64,000 bases of DNA from Chryseolinea lacunae (GTDB lineage: Bacteria; Bacteroidota; Bacteroidia; Cytophagales; Cyclobacteriaceae), in the NCBI RefSeq assembly GCF_016735595.1, contig NZ_JAERRB010000001.1:682001-746000 (forward strand), read 5' to 3'. The notes under the pieces were generated by a model. The model ran no database searches. It worked only from the letters and a program-made list of their open reading frames with translations, and was not told the DNA's origin. Numbering within the stretch: position 1 is the first letter of the stretch; each line of letters opens with the position of its first letter. Positions 34,803 through 44,012 of the stretch are shown in pieces. The position numbers and the translations under genes are program-made.

Positions 34803-35846
34803 TTAGAAATCCGGACAAGGAATGATGAGCTTGTCTTTGGGTGGCTTGCGCGGGTTGCGCATGGGCCAGGTGTAGACAAGGCTGAACTCGTGCGCGCCAC
34901 CACTGCCGGTGCCAAGCTTGGACACGGTGTAGTCGAAGCTGTAGCCAATGTTGATGGCATCTTTCGCCCCCAGTTGGGTGAACCCTATGAGCAGCACAAT
35001 GGATTCGTTGTTCGCATAGTTGTTGACAGACTTGAACGGGATGCCGCGATACCACGTGCCCAGCACCAACGGTGCCGAGGTGAAATAGAGGCCCACATCC
35101 ATTTGGTCGAACTGCCCCTGGTGACGGTATTGAATGGCCGGTGCAATGCTTCGTTCTGTTTTCTTGGCATAGACGCCACTGCCGACCGTGCCGGGGCGGA
35201 GGTAGAATTTAAATCCGCCGTGCACCGAAAATTTCCGGGGCAACGGGCTGTTTTCGTTGATCAGACTTTGGTTGGGTTGGGTAAGGTGCCATGCCGAAAT
35301 GCCCAGCCATGCCGTGCGGGTGAAGAGCACGCCGCCGAGCGAAAGGTCTACAAATGTTTTCTTGAAATTGGTATTGAATCCCTCGGCCGTTGGCTTGTCC
35401 AGAAACTGGCCGGTGGTGGGATCGAACTGGTCACCAAAGGTGAGCTTTCCGAAATTGATGTCGCGGTTGTAGAGCGCCACCTGCACACCGGGGCGGAAGC
35501 CGATGTTTTTGTTGATCTTCATTTCATAGGCATACTGCAGCCCGATGCTGAGCGAACGCAGGCCGGCAAGTCCTTCGCGGTCGCGGGTGATGATCATCCC
35601 CACGGCGCTGTTCTTGTCTTCAATGAAATAATCGAAATAGGCCGACATAGTGGTGAAGTTGGCGTCGATGGCGGGCCATTGGTTTCGGTAGTTCATTCCC
35701 GCGCGGGCCTGTCCTGTGGAGCCGGCCATGGCCGGGTTCAGATAAAGAGGAGCTGCATAAAACTGTGAAAATTGAGGGTCCTGGGCAGTTACCGCCCCAC
35801 TAAACGCCAGCATTAATACACATAAGAGCAGGGATATCCTGTACAT
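34803..35846 (-). CDS. PorP/SprF family type IX secretion-associated outer-membrane protein
   Basis: The 347-residue protein has a signal peptide (to about residue 22, GAVTAQ) and the classic PorP/SprF start QDPQFSQFYAAPLYLNPAMAG, followed by barrel strands (YRNQWPAI, SVGLQYAY-like segments). PorP/SprF proteins hold large type B cargo at the cell surface after export by the type IX system. It is divergent from, and close to, the 1756-residue cargo gene. The ATG at 35846 gives a better signal peptide than the upstream TTG. Confidence 0.92.
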   Translation of the reverse strand: MYRISLLLCVLMLAFSGAVTAQDPQFSQFYAAPLYLNPAMAGSTGQARAGMNYRNQWPAIDANFTTMSAYFDYFIEDKNSAVGMIITRDREGLAGLRSLSIGLQYAYEMKINKNIGFRPGVQVALYNRDINFGKLTFGDQFDPTTGQFLDKPTAEGFNTNFKKTFVDLSLGGVLFTRTAWLGISAWHLTQPNQSLINENSPLPRKFSVHGGFKFYLRPGTVGSGVYAKKTERSIAPAIQYRHQGQFDQMDVGLYFTSAPLVLGTWYRGIPFKSVNNYANNESIVLLIGFTQLGAKDAINIGYSFDYTVSKLGTGSGGAHEFSLVYTWPMRNPRKPPKDKLIIPCPDF

Positions 35847-36093
35847 CAACTTCAGTGATTTTAGAGTACGCAATCAAGGCAAATTAAAAGTATATCGGAA
35901 ATTTATGAAATAGTTTGTCGTTTCTGTCATCCGTTGTCAGTTATATGGTCGCCAGCAATCGTTGAATGTTTTCGTCTCTGAAAATTCACGTTATGTACTC
36001 AGGGTCACCGGCCATGACGACAGATACCTAGTAACGTCCCGCGGTTAACGATATTTTATGCAAATTGTATACTTTAAATGACCCCGGGCGTTT

Positions 36094-36101
36094 TACATTT
36101 G
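36094..36101 (+). promoter_or_regulatory. Possible -7 box TACATTTG of the giant cargo gene
   Basis: TACATTTG fits TAnnTTTG and lies 44 nt before the ATG at 36146. A -33 box is not clear. The 299-bp divergent region 35847-36145 is A+T-rich and holds no gene. Confidence 0.4.
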
Positions 36102-36145
36102 ATCTTGAATAGTTTTTGAGCGTAAGTTGAAGAGCTATAACCCCT

Positions 36146-39100
36146 ATGAAGAATCTAACCACTACCGCTTTACGATTTTCTCTGCTGTTGCTCCTGCTGC
36201 CGTCTGCCCTCCGGGCGCAGAACTTTGCGGGCTACAATTGGTACTTCGGCAACAGCCCACAAGGTGTGCGCTTCAGCCGCTCCAACAACAGTGCAACCCT
36301 GGTCAGCAATCAGGCCGTTCCCTTTGGAACCGGCGGCAGTGCTGTGGCCAGCGACCAGGTGAATGGCGACCTCCTTTTTTACACCGACGGCGCCAACATC
36401 TATGACATCACAAACGCTGTGATGCCCAACGGCACAGGCCTCAACGGTTTCACCGGCGGCAATCAACCCGTAGCGGTGGCCAAAGTGCCCGGTCAGCTCA
36501 ACCAATACTACGTCTTCACCAACAACTCCAATTTCACCACCGGCGGCTCCATCGAATACAGAATCGTGGACATGGCCCTGTTTGGCAATGCTGTTTTTCC
36601 CACGCCTGCCCTCGGCGACGCCTCCAACACCACCAACACCGCTGTGGCCGGTCTCACCAACCGCAGCGAAGCCATGATCGTGATCCCCCACAGCAACGGC
36701 GACGACTTCTGGCTCATCACCCATGCCAACGGCGCACCGGATTATAGCGTGACACGGGTCACACCCGCCGGCCCCACAACGACCACCATAGTGGCTGGCC
36801 TGGGACTGATCCAGCTGGCCGCAAACTTTTCGTATCACCCCGCCACAAATCAACTGGCCGTGTCGCCACAGGAAGCTACCCGCGATGTGGAAGTGCTCAC
36901 GTTCGATCCGGCCACGGGCGCGCTGATTTTTCAACAACGCATTCTCAGCTCGGGCGTGGCCAGCACCACCAACCAGGCAATCTACGATATCGAATTCAGC
37001 GCCAACGGCGACCTGGTCTACCTGTCGCGTCATGGCGAGACGGGCATCCCCGCCGATGTGTTGCAATTCAATCTGGTGAGCACCACACCGGTGTCGCTCG
37101 CCTCTGTACTGCCACAACCCAACACCATCTTCAGAAGTTATGGTTTGCAGATGGCACCCGACAGCGCCATCTATCATCTTTATCAGGCCACCAACGGCGG
37201 CCCGTTCCTGATGGGAAAAATAACCGACACCGATTCGCTTGCCCCGAAAGCCCTCTACACACCCCAGGCTTTTGCCGGCAACATCAATTTCAACGGCAAA
37301 CAATTTCCATCCTTCGCGCCACGCGACACAGTGAACCTGAATGTGACCTTCCTCGCCAAAGGCCTATGCGCCAACGCACCCACATCGTTCTTCCCAACGG
37401 TGACGCCAGGCGCCGACAGCCTGCACTGGGATCTGGGCGACGGCACATCGACCAGCGACTGGAGTCCGGTGTATACTTATCCCGACGCCGGCACGTATGA
37501 CGTGGCCGTAACCGCCTATCTGAACGGTCAGGAAAAAACCACCACACAACAGATCACCGTCACTACATTCGACACACAGATCTCGCTGGTGGAAGACACC
37601 ACGGCCTGTAGCTGCGAGCTTCCCTTTCCCAAAACAAAGAAACCCGTTACCCGTTGCGGCACCTTTAGCGTGACGGCCTCCGTGAGCGGCACCGGCACAC
37701 CGCAGCTGCAATGGTATGGACCCGGTGGTCCCATTGCCGGCGCAACCACAGCAACGCTCGCGCCGGATTCGGCCGGATATTATTATCTGGTAGCCACCGT
37801 GGGCGGCTGCTCTACCTACTCTGGTGTGAACATCAAAGAATATGGCATCCAGGACGAACGCGCCAACATCTGGTTCTTCGGCAATAATGCCGGCCTTGAT
37901 TTCAACGATCAGCCTACTGTGGCAATTCAGAACGGTGTGATGAATGCTCCCGCCGGAACCTCCACCATCAGCGATCGCAACGGCCAGGTGATCTTCTTCA
38001 CCGACGGCGACAAAGTATGGAACAGACAGGAAGTGGAACTTGCTTCGGGCCTTGGCGGCGATCCCACGTCGTCACAAGCCGCGCTCATCATTCCCGTGCC
38101 CGGCGACGAAACCCTGTACTACATTTTTACAACGAAAGAAATCTACGGCGGCTACAGCTACGAAATGCGTTACGCACTTTTCGATCTGAAGATGAACAAC
38201 GGCACAGGTGGCATTGTTGACCCCGACAACAATCCGGCAACGTCACCCAGCACCTTGTTGTTTGTGAAGAGCACCGAACGTGTTACAGGCAGTGCCAACT
38301 GGCTCATTGCTCACGAGTATGGAAACAATTCCTTCCGCGCCTATCGCGTAACGCAGCAAGGGCTGGGCAACCCGGTGATCTCGAGCATCGGTTCCGATCA
38401 CAACTTTGCCACAGCCGCCAACGGCCAGGGCTACATGAAGCTCGGCGCAAGAGATCGCCTTGCCGTGGCACTCTCCACACCCGGAGCCTCGAATGTGGTG
38501 GAGGTGTTTGACTTCACCGACTCCACCGGCACAGTATCCAATTTCAGAACCGCCGACCTGAAGAATGCAAACGGCCAGGTTTATGGCGTGGAGTTCTCTC
38601 CCGGAGGCAACAAACTCTTTGCATCTTTGAAAAACAGCGGATCGTCGCAGATCGTAGAGTTCGCTTTCGATTCACTGTCGATTCCATACCTTAAGAAACC
38701 ACCTATCGCGCCCGTAAGTCAAACCCTGGGCGCCATTCAAACCGGACCCGACGGACAGATTTATGTGGCGGTTGACGGGCAGAATGCACTCGGCACGATT
38801 CAGGCATCAGAAGACACCACACAAGTGTCGACCTTCAGAATCGACGGCATGCCGTTGCTGAGCGGCACCAACAGCCGCCTGGGCTTACCAAACTTTATTC
38901 AACACATTTCAGACCCTGCACAAGGGCCGGGCATATCCATTGCAGGCGAATGCGTGCAGGACTCTGTTTCGTTCTCCGGCTCACCACGCGATCCCATCGA
39001 CACCTATGCGTGGACGGTTTCGCTGGGTGGCAGTGTGATCACTACATCAAAAGAGCAAAGCTTCAAGTTCCTGTTCAGTGTGCCCGGCACCTATCATGTG

Positions 39101-41416
39101 GCGCTCACACTTCACAACCGCTGCGTGCCCGACACGCTCATGCAGCGAGATCACATCATCTATGGAGCACCTCCTAATCCAACGGCTTCGGCCGTGATTT
39201 GTACGGGTCCGGTGGTGCTCGACGCCAATCCAAATAATTTAACCGGTCTCACCTATGCCTGGTCAACCGGAGCCACCACAGAAACCATCACGGTGAGCCG
39301 TCAGGCGGTCTACAACGTGACGGTCACAAACGCCGCCGGCTGTACGGTGAATGGCCAGATACTCGCTGCCGACAACCGACCGGTGGTGGATCTGGGACCC
39401 AACCTCACCATCTGCCAGAACACACCCATCGCCACGCTCGACGCCCGAAACCCCGGCACCAGCACCACCTATGCCTGGACCATCAACAACGTTCCTTCAG
39501 GCGCAACACGCACGCAGGCGGTGAACACTTCCGTGCCCGGCCCTCCTACATTTGAATATGAAGTGACGGTAACCGACGGCATCACCACGTGCTTCGCGAA
39601 AGATTCGGTGATCTATACCATCAATCCGCTGCCTACAATCAGTACGCCTTTGGTTGTTAATCCTTCGGCGTGTTTGGTAAACGACGGTTCAATCAACTTC
39701 GACATCACGGGCCCTACAAACGGCACCTTGTTCTCTTACTTCATCACAGGACCATCCACATCGCTTTCCGGAACCGATCGCTCGCTTGGTGCAGTGCCTG
39801 CAGCAACGGGATTGGGTGCCGGCACATATGGCATCACGGTGGCCGATCAGGTTAGCGGGTGTGCGCTTACCACAACGGCTTCACTTAACAACACATCCTT
39901 CACCGTTGCCGGAACACCAACGGACGTCTGCAACCCCATGGGCATTAACGTGACAACCGTTCCGGCTGTGGGCGCCTTGACATACCGGATCATCAACAAC
40001 ACCACGTTGGCCGTTATTGAATCCGGAGCCAAAGCAGGAACACCTTTTGTCACGGCCACGCTTCCGAATGCCGACTATGTTGTGGAGATAACGTCGTTGG
40101 GATGTACGGCATCTTCGACCCCAGTCATTCTCCAGCAGAACAGTCAATTCACCGTCACCTTTGACACCAACGACATTTGCGCCAACCAGAATGTGAAAGC
40201 GATTGCCGCCGGTGCTACCACGTTCGATTGGTCGTTGTCGCAAACGGGCAGCGTCATTGCTCCCACCAATGCCGACGTTGTGAAAGTGAACACAGGTGAC
40301 TGGATGCTGCGTGTGAAAGTAGACGACGGTCCAGGCAACACCTGCCCTACCATAGATTCCATTGCCGTGAAAATTCTGCCGCCGCTGGTTGCAAACTTCA
40401 CGCAGACCGACGGCTGTGCCGATCAGGTCACCATCAATGCCACACCAAACGGTCCGTATCTGTACCGCTGGTTTGTGAATGGAGCCGCCACACCTGACCC
40501 CACGCTGGCCGGACCTCAAATCACCGTGACTTCGGCTAACGACGGCTTCACCTATGGCTTGACCATCTATGATCCCGTGAATGGCTGTACCAGTTCGTTC
40601 TCCAACACCGTGCAGGTAGACGGCACGTTGAGCGCAACACTCACGTCGTCGCCGCCGTGCGAGGGGTCGTTGTTCACGCTCACGGCAACGCCAAGCCGGG
40701 CCGCTACGTTTGCGTGGGCCTTTAATGGCAACACCATATCCGGTCAAACCGCCGCCACGCTGCAAGACGAGCGCAGTGGAAACTACACCGTCACCGTCAC
40801 GGCCGCGACTTGCCAGGCCACAGCCGACCTCGACATCATTGTGAACCCGGTGACGCCGGGCCTCATGCGCGATGAAGCGCTCATCTGTCCCGACCCTGCA
40901 AACCCCGACCCCAATACACGCGAAGTGGTGCTGGTGCCGGGCGAATTCAATTCCTACGACTGGTTCAAGGACGGCGTGTCGCTGGGCATCACAACGCCCA
41001 CGCTGGTGGCCTCCGAAGTCGGCATTTTCTCGGTGAACCTGGTGAACGGCTACGGCTGTGCCAGCAATGACAAGACCACCGTGAAAGAACAGTGCGATCC
41101 CGTGATCGTGGGCCCAAACGCCTTCCGCCCCACCAGCTCGGTGCAGGGTCAAGGCGGCGACTATGTGAACCAGTCTTTCAAGCTGTTCACCTTCTTCATC
41201 GACGACATGAATTTCCAGATCTTCATCTTCAACCGCTGGGGTGAAATGATCTATCAGTCCGACCAACGCGACTTCCGCTGGAACGGCGGCTATAACAACA
41301 ACGCCTCACAGCAAGCTCCTCCCGGCACCTATTCGTATGTGGTGCGCTACCAAAGCTCCTACCGCCCCGAAAAAGGTGTGCAGGAAAAACGTGGCGGTGT
41401 GGTGCTGCTTCGTTAA
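36146..41416 (+). CDS. Giant type IX secretion cargo with PKD/Ig-like domains and type B sorting domain
   Basis: The 1756-residue surface protein has a signal peptide (to about residue 24, LRAQ). Two homologous propeller-like modules follow: about 25-395 (NWYFGNSPQGVRF) and 570-925 (NIWFFGNNAGLDF). Each is followed by a PKD domain (about 400-478, LHWDLGDGTSTSDW ... TYPDAGTYDVAV; and about 930-1006). An Ig-like unit lies at 485-560. Several Ig/HYR-like units run from about 1010 to 1640. Residues 1650-1756 are a type B (gliding-motility) sorting domain: GPNAFRPTS, FQIFIFNRWGEMIYQS, WNGGY, PGTYSYVV. It should be exported by the type IX system and attached or released with the help of the neighbouring PorP/SprF protein. 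Adhesion is inferred. Confidence 0.92.
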   Translation: MKNLTTTALRFSLLLLLLPSALRAQNFAGYNWYFGNSPQGVRFSRSNNSATLVSNQAVPFGTGGSAVASDQVNGDLLFYTDGANIYDITNAVMPNGTGLNGFTGGNQPVAVAKVPGQLNQYYVFTNNSNFTTGGSIEYRIVDMALFGNAVFPTPALGDASNTTNTAVAGLTNRSEAMIVIPHSNGDDFWLITHANGAPDYSVTRVTPAGPTTTTIVAGLGLIQLAANFSYHPATNQLAVSPQEATRDVEVLTFDPATGALIFQQRILSSGVASTTNQAIYDIEFSANGDLVYLSRHGETGIPADVLQFNLVSTTPVSLASVLPQPNTIFRSYGLQMAPDSAIYHLYQATNGGPFLMGKITDTDSLAPKALYTPQAFAGNINFNGKQFPSFAPRDTVNLNVTFLAKGLCANAPTSFFPTVTPGADSLHWDLGDGTSTSDWSPVYTYPDAGTYDVAVTAYLNGQEKTTTQQITVTTFDTQISLVEDTTACSCELPFPKTKKPVTRCGTFSVTASVSGTGTPQLQWYGPGGPIAGATTATLAPDSAGYYYLVATVGGCSTYSGVNIKEYGIQDERANIWFFGNNAGLDFNDQPTVAIQNGVMNAPAGTSTISDRNGQVIFFTDGDKVWNRQEVELASGLGGDPTSSQAALIIPVPGDETLYYIFTTKEIYGGYSYEMRYALFDLKMNNGTGGIVDPDNNPATSPSTLLFVKSTERVTGSANWLIAHEYGNNSFRAYRVTQQGLGNPVISSIGSDHNFATAANGQGYMKLGARDRLAVALSTPGASNVVEVFDFTDSTGTVSNFRTADLKNANGQVYGVEFSPGGNKLFASLKNSGSSQIVEFAFDSLSIPYLKKPPIAPVSQTLGAIQTGPDGQIYVAVDGQNALGTIQASEDTTQVSTFRIDGMPLLSGTNSRLGLPNFIQHISDPAQGPGISIAGECVQDSVSFSGSPRDPIDTYAWTVSLGGSVITTSKEQSFKFLFSVPGTYHVALTLHNRCVPDTLMQRDHIIYGAPPNPTASAVICTGPVVLDANPNNLTGLTYAWSTGATTETITVSRQAVYNVTVTNAAGCTVNGQILAADNRPVVDLGPNLTICQNTPIATLDARNPGTSTTYAWTINNVPSGATRTQAVNTSVPGPPTFEYEVTVTDGITTCFAKDSVIYTINPLPTISTPLVVNPSACLVNDGSINFDITGPTNGTLFSYFITGPSTSLSGTDRSLGAVPAATGLGAGTYGITVADQVSGCALTTTASLNNTSFTVAGTPTDVCNPMGINVTTVPAVGALTYRIINNTTLAVIESGAKAGTPFVTATLPNADYVVEITSLGCTASSTPVILQQNSQFTVTFDTNDICANQNVKAIAAGATTFDWSLSQTGSVIAPTNADVVKVNTGDWMLRVKVDDGPGNTCPTIDSIAVKILPPLVANFTQTDGCADQVTINATPNGPYLYRWFVNGAATPDPTLAGPQITVTSANDGFTYGLTIYDPVNGCTSSFSNTVQVDGTLSATLTSSPPCEGSLFTLTATPSRAATFAWAFNGNTISGQTAATLQDERSGNYTVTVTAATCQATADLDIIVNPVTPGLMRDEALICPDPANPDPNTREVVLVPGEFNSYDWFKDGVSLGITTPTLVASEVGIFSVNLVNGYGCASNDKTTVKEQCDPVIVGPNAFRPTSSVQGQGGDYVNQSFKLFTFFIDDMNFQIFIFNRWGEMIYQSDQRDFRWNGGYNNNASQQAPPGTYSYVVRYQSSYRPEKGVQEKRGGVVLLR

Positions 41417-41424
41417 CTTTAACA

Positions 41425-41474
41425 CTCCGGCGCGGCGGGGTTGACATGTTCAACCGTTGCGCCGGAGAGTTTTA
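41425..41474 (+). terminator. Terminator after the giant cargo gene
   Basis: Arms 41425-41433 (CTCCGGCGC) and 41459-41467 (GCGCCGGAG) pair perfectly, with an inner stem GGTTGA / TCAACC, followed by a short T run (41470-41473). Confidence 0.65.
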
Positions 41475-41507
41475 AAGTACAGTTCAAAACCCAACCGTGA
41501 TCTCCTT

Positions 41508-41855
41508 ATGAAAGCAAGCATCAAAATTGTTTTTGCCCTGGCGCTTATCGTTTTGTCATCGGGCTTCCAGATCATCAAAACCGCCCTGAGCGTGACCGTT
41601 CGCGACGAGGTGGGCAACACCGTGGAAGGCGCGTCCGTGCAGCTGTTTGAAAAAGAAGAAGACTATGCCGCCGAAACCAACGTGGCCGCACAAGGCGTGA
41701 CCGACGCCAAAGGCATCTTGAAAATAAAAGAACTGAAAGCCATGTCCTACTACGTCATTGTGCGCAAAGACGATAAAGACAACGCTGGTGGTGGTGAACA
41801 GACCGGCAAGCTGGAAGCAAACCGCATTAATAAGGTGACGATTGTTATTCAATAA
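41508..41855 (+). CDS. Small secreted protein with carboxypeptidase-regulatory-like beta-sandwich
   Basis: The 115-residue protein has a signal peptide (MKASIKIVFALALIVLSSGFQ) and a single prealbumin-like sandwich: LSVTVRDEVGNTVEGASVQLFE and GVTDAKGILKIKEL, which follow the CarboxypepD_reg/SdrD-B pattern (V-x-V-x-D-x-x-G-x-x-v-x-G-A). Such domains are usually parts of larger surface proteins; here it stands alone. It may travel with the giant cargo, which ends 91 nt upstream, although a terminator lies between. Start at ATG 41508. Confidence 0.8.
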   Translation: MKASIKIVFALALIVLSSGFQIIKTALSVTVRDEVGNTVEGASVQLFEKEEDYAAETNVAAQGVTDAKGILKIKELKAMSYYVIVRKDDKDNAGGGEQTGKLEANRINKVTIVIQ

Positions 41856-41870
41856 GGCGAAGCCCCTTCC

Positions 41871-42329
41871 TCAAGCATCAGGCTCTTTGGTATCCTGATT
41901 AGGGTCAAATGCATAGCTATCGTTAGGATAAGACTCTATATGCAAATGAATCTTTGAGTTTATGAAGCTACCTAGCTGATGGATGAATTCAAATATAGGT
42001 GCAGCTTCTTTATCGTTTAAATGGAGAACAGAATCTGTGTAAAACTCCATTTCATTCACGGCATTGAAATGATAATACAACTTACAAGTCAGCAAGTCGA
42101 TAACTATCTCTTCACTCTCACTACTAAGAAAGCTTCCCAAACCAACTGTCGTTGGTAAATCTTTTTCCTGACCGGCATAAAAATATTTAACATCACATTT
42201 TTTGCTCGTAAGGAATTTCAGAAGGGCATTTTGCTTATCCAAACCCGCATCCGTCACTTTTATTTCGAGAACGGTATCATCTCCCTCCATATCTCTGATA
42301 ATCTCTCCCCACTTTTCCGATATATTCAT
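41871..42329 (-). CDS. Unknown 152-residue cytoplasmic protein in an A+T-rich patch
   Basis: No signal peptide, membrane helix or recognised motif is seen. The protein is acidic with mixed alpha/beta pattern (TVLEIKVTDAGLDKQNALLKFL, SEEIVIDLLTCKLYYHF, IHLHIESYPND). Small acidic proteins of this kind are often immunity proteins or antitoxins, but nothing in the sequence proves that here. Its DNA is visibly richer in A+T than the genes on either side, as is the next gene upstream. The ATG at 42329 is used; a GTG 6 nt upstream is possible. Confidence 0.65.
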   Translation of the reverse strand: MNISEKWGEIIRDMEGDDTVLEIKVTDAGLDKQNALLKFLTSKKCDVKYFYAGQEKDLPTTVGLGSFLSSESEEIVIDLLTCKLYYHFNAVNEMEFYTDSVLHLNDKEAAPIFEFIHQLGSFINSKIHLHIESYPNDSYAFDPNQDTKEPDA

Positions 42330-42368
42330 AGTCACCTAAAAGTTACATTGAACCGCGCCTTCAATTCG

Positions 42369-43082
42369 TTACTTGGCTTGATAATCGTAAATGAATTCAA
42401 AAGGAAAAGGCTTACCCGCAACATCCAATATCACCTTACCTACTATACTATTTTCGCCTTCCTTAACCGGCGTGAATTCATACAAAAAACCATCGCGGTT
42501 GTCGCCCTCAATCAGGCTTAATGTATCCACTGGTTTACCATCGCGGAATCCGGAGGTTATTATCATGATACCTTTTTGATATGTCAGGCTATCGGCATTA
42601 CCCATTTTTATAAAAAAGGTATTTCTAAATTCCGTAGTTGCCGAATCATATATATAAGTGATGGGAAACATGTCCGCATTTCTTCTACCCGACCCTGATC
42701 TATCATATCGATGAAAATCCACCACTCTTCCCAGATCGTTGTAAAATATTTTTTCGGATAGTATATGCTTGGTAGAAGAGTACATGTTCCATTCTCCCAC
42801 CTTATGACCATCGACATAGAAGCCCTCTTCCAAAACGCCTCCGCCCTCCCAGTACTCAAAAGATACCCCCTCCTTTTTTCCATTCACATAGGTGACAACG
42901 CCTCGTTTTTTTCCACTTGGATAATATCCTATCCCTAGTCCATCCCAAACCCCATCCTTAACCGGGACTTCAAACTCCACCTTTCCATTGGAAAAATACT
43001 TAACATACGTTGAAGATTTTGCCGGATTTGAGCATCCATAGAGCCAAAAAGGCACAAGGAAAATCAATAAACTATTCTTCAT
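42369..43082 (-). CDS. YwqK/MORN-repeat lipoprotein
   Basis: The 237-residue protein has a lipoprotein signal (LIFLVPFWLYGCS). Residues about 25-120 hold MORN-like repeats (VKYFSNGKVEFEVPVKDG, GIGYYPSGKKRGVVTYVNGKKEG, SFEYWEGGGVLEEGFYVDGHKVGEWNMY). YwqK-like proteins are annotated as antitoxins in Bacteroidota, mainly by association with toxin clusters. The C-terminal half (120-237) is not recognised. The gene is A+T-rich like its downstream neighbour (39-nt gap). No toxin is visible in the window. Confidence 0.78.
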   Translation of the reverse strand: MKNSLLIFLVPFWLYGCSNPAKSSTYVKYFSNGKVEFEVPVKDGVWDGLGIGYYPSGKKRGVVTYVNGKKEGVSFEYWEGGGVLEEGFYVDGHKVGEWNMYSSTKHILSEKIFYNDLGRVVDFHRYDRSGSGRRNADMFPITYIYDSATTEFRNTFFIKMGNADSLTYQKGIMIITSGFRDGKPVDTLSLIEGDNRDGFLYEFTPVKEGENSIVGKVILDVAGKPFPFEFIYDYQAK

Positions 43083-43089
43083 AGCCCTT

Positions 43090-43578
43090 TTACCGAACAA
43101 TGAATTGATAAACAAACACACCGAGATACCACGCCATCACAAGGCACACAACCAGCTTCAACAACGTTCCAAACAAAAATCCAACAAAAGATCCAAGGGC
43201 CGATTTAAACGCCTGCTTTGAATTGTTGTTGGCCAGCAGCTCGCCGATGAATGCGCCCACAAAGGGTCCTGCAATGATGCCGATCGGTCCAAACCAGAGA
43301 CCCACCAGCAAGCCAATGGTGCATCCCCACATGCCCCATTTGCCACCGCCAAATTTCTTGGCGCCATAGATGGGAACAAAATAGTCGAGTACTGTGATTG
43401 CCACCGTGATGCCGCCCATGATCCACAGAAACTTGGCCGAAAAGGGTGGGTTGGTGTTTAATTGCTGGATGAGTAATCCCAGAAACGCCAGCGGCGGCCC
43501 CGGCAGAAACGGCAGCACGCACCCGGCCAGGCCTACCAGCATGAGCACTACGCCAATCACGATCAATGCGATGTCCAT
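43090..43578 (-). CDS. DUF456 membrane protein
   Basis: The 162-residue protein is highly hydrophobic, with about four membrane segments and the Gly-rich DUF456 core: LAGCVLPFLPGPPLAFLGLL, YGAKKFGGGKWGMWGCTIGLLVGL, GPIGIIAGPFVGAFIGELL. The function is unknown. Seven bases separate its stop from the start of the MORN lipoprotein, but the base composition differs sharply at that point. The region to the divergent VOC gene is only 44 bp. Confidence 0.88.
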   Translation of the reverse strand: MDIALIVIGVVLMLVGLAGCVLPFLPGPPLAFLGLLIQQLNTNPPFSAKFLWIMGGITVAITVLDYFVPIYGAKKFGGGKWGMWGCTIGLLVGLWFGPIGIIAGPFVGAFIGELLANNNSKQAFKSALGSFVGFLFGTLLKLVVCLVMAWYLGVFVYQFIVR

Positions 43579-43622
43579 TTTTTGTGTAATGTTATGTTCG
43601 TCGAAAATACATAATTTCGGAG

Positions 43623-44012
43623 ATGCTTAACCTTCGCGCCATACATCATGTTGCCATTATTTGTTCGGACTATGATGCCTCCCGGGCGTTCTATACAAAC
43701 GTGCTGGGCTTCACTGTTGTGGCCGAACATTTTCGCGCCGAGCGTCAGTCCTACAAGCTCGATCTTGCCCTGAACGGGCAATATTGCATCGAACTGTTTT
43801 CATTTCCCGATCCTCCTGCCCGTGTGTCGCGGCCGGAAGCCCGCGGGCTTCGCCACCTGGCGTTTGAAGTCGACGACCTCGACGCTGCAACGGAGTGGCT
43901 ACGCCAGAATAGCGTTACCTTTGAGCCCATTCGCGTTGACGAATATACCGGCAAGCGATTCACTTTCTTTTCCGATCCCGACCACCTGCCCCTCGAATTT
44001 TATGAACGATAA
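43623..44012 (+). CDS. VOC-family protein (YaeR/GloA2-like)
   Basis: The 129-residue protein is a single glyoxalase-fold unit: LRAIHHVAIICSDYDASRAFYTNVLGF at the start, IELFSFP in the middle, LRHLAFEVDDLDAA and LPLEFYE at the end. His8, Glu in IELF, His in LRHL and Glu in PLEF fit the four metal ligands of active VOC enzymes. The reaction of YaeR-like proteins is uncertain. Its last 11 bases overlap the start of the acyltransferase gene. A TAATTTCG sequence 3 nt before the ATG may be a weak -7 box. Confidence 0.88.
   Translation: MLNLRAIHHVAIICSDYDASRAFYTNVLGFTVVAEHFRAERQSYKLDLALNGQYCIELFSFPDPPARVSRPEARGLRHLAFEVDDLDAATEWLRQNSVTFEPIRVDEYTGKRFTFFSDPDHLPLEFYER

Noticed and set aside
42369-43082. 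Annotating the MORN lipoprotein as part of a toxin-antitoxin pair
   Set aside because: The neighbouring 152-residue protein has no toxin features and the MORN protein is exported, so the pair cannot be called a toxin-antitoxin system from sequence alone.
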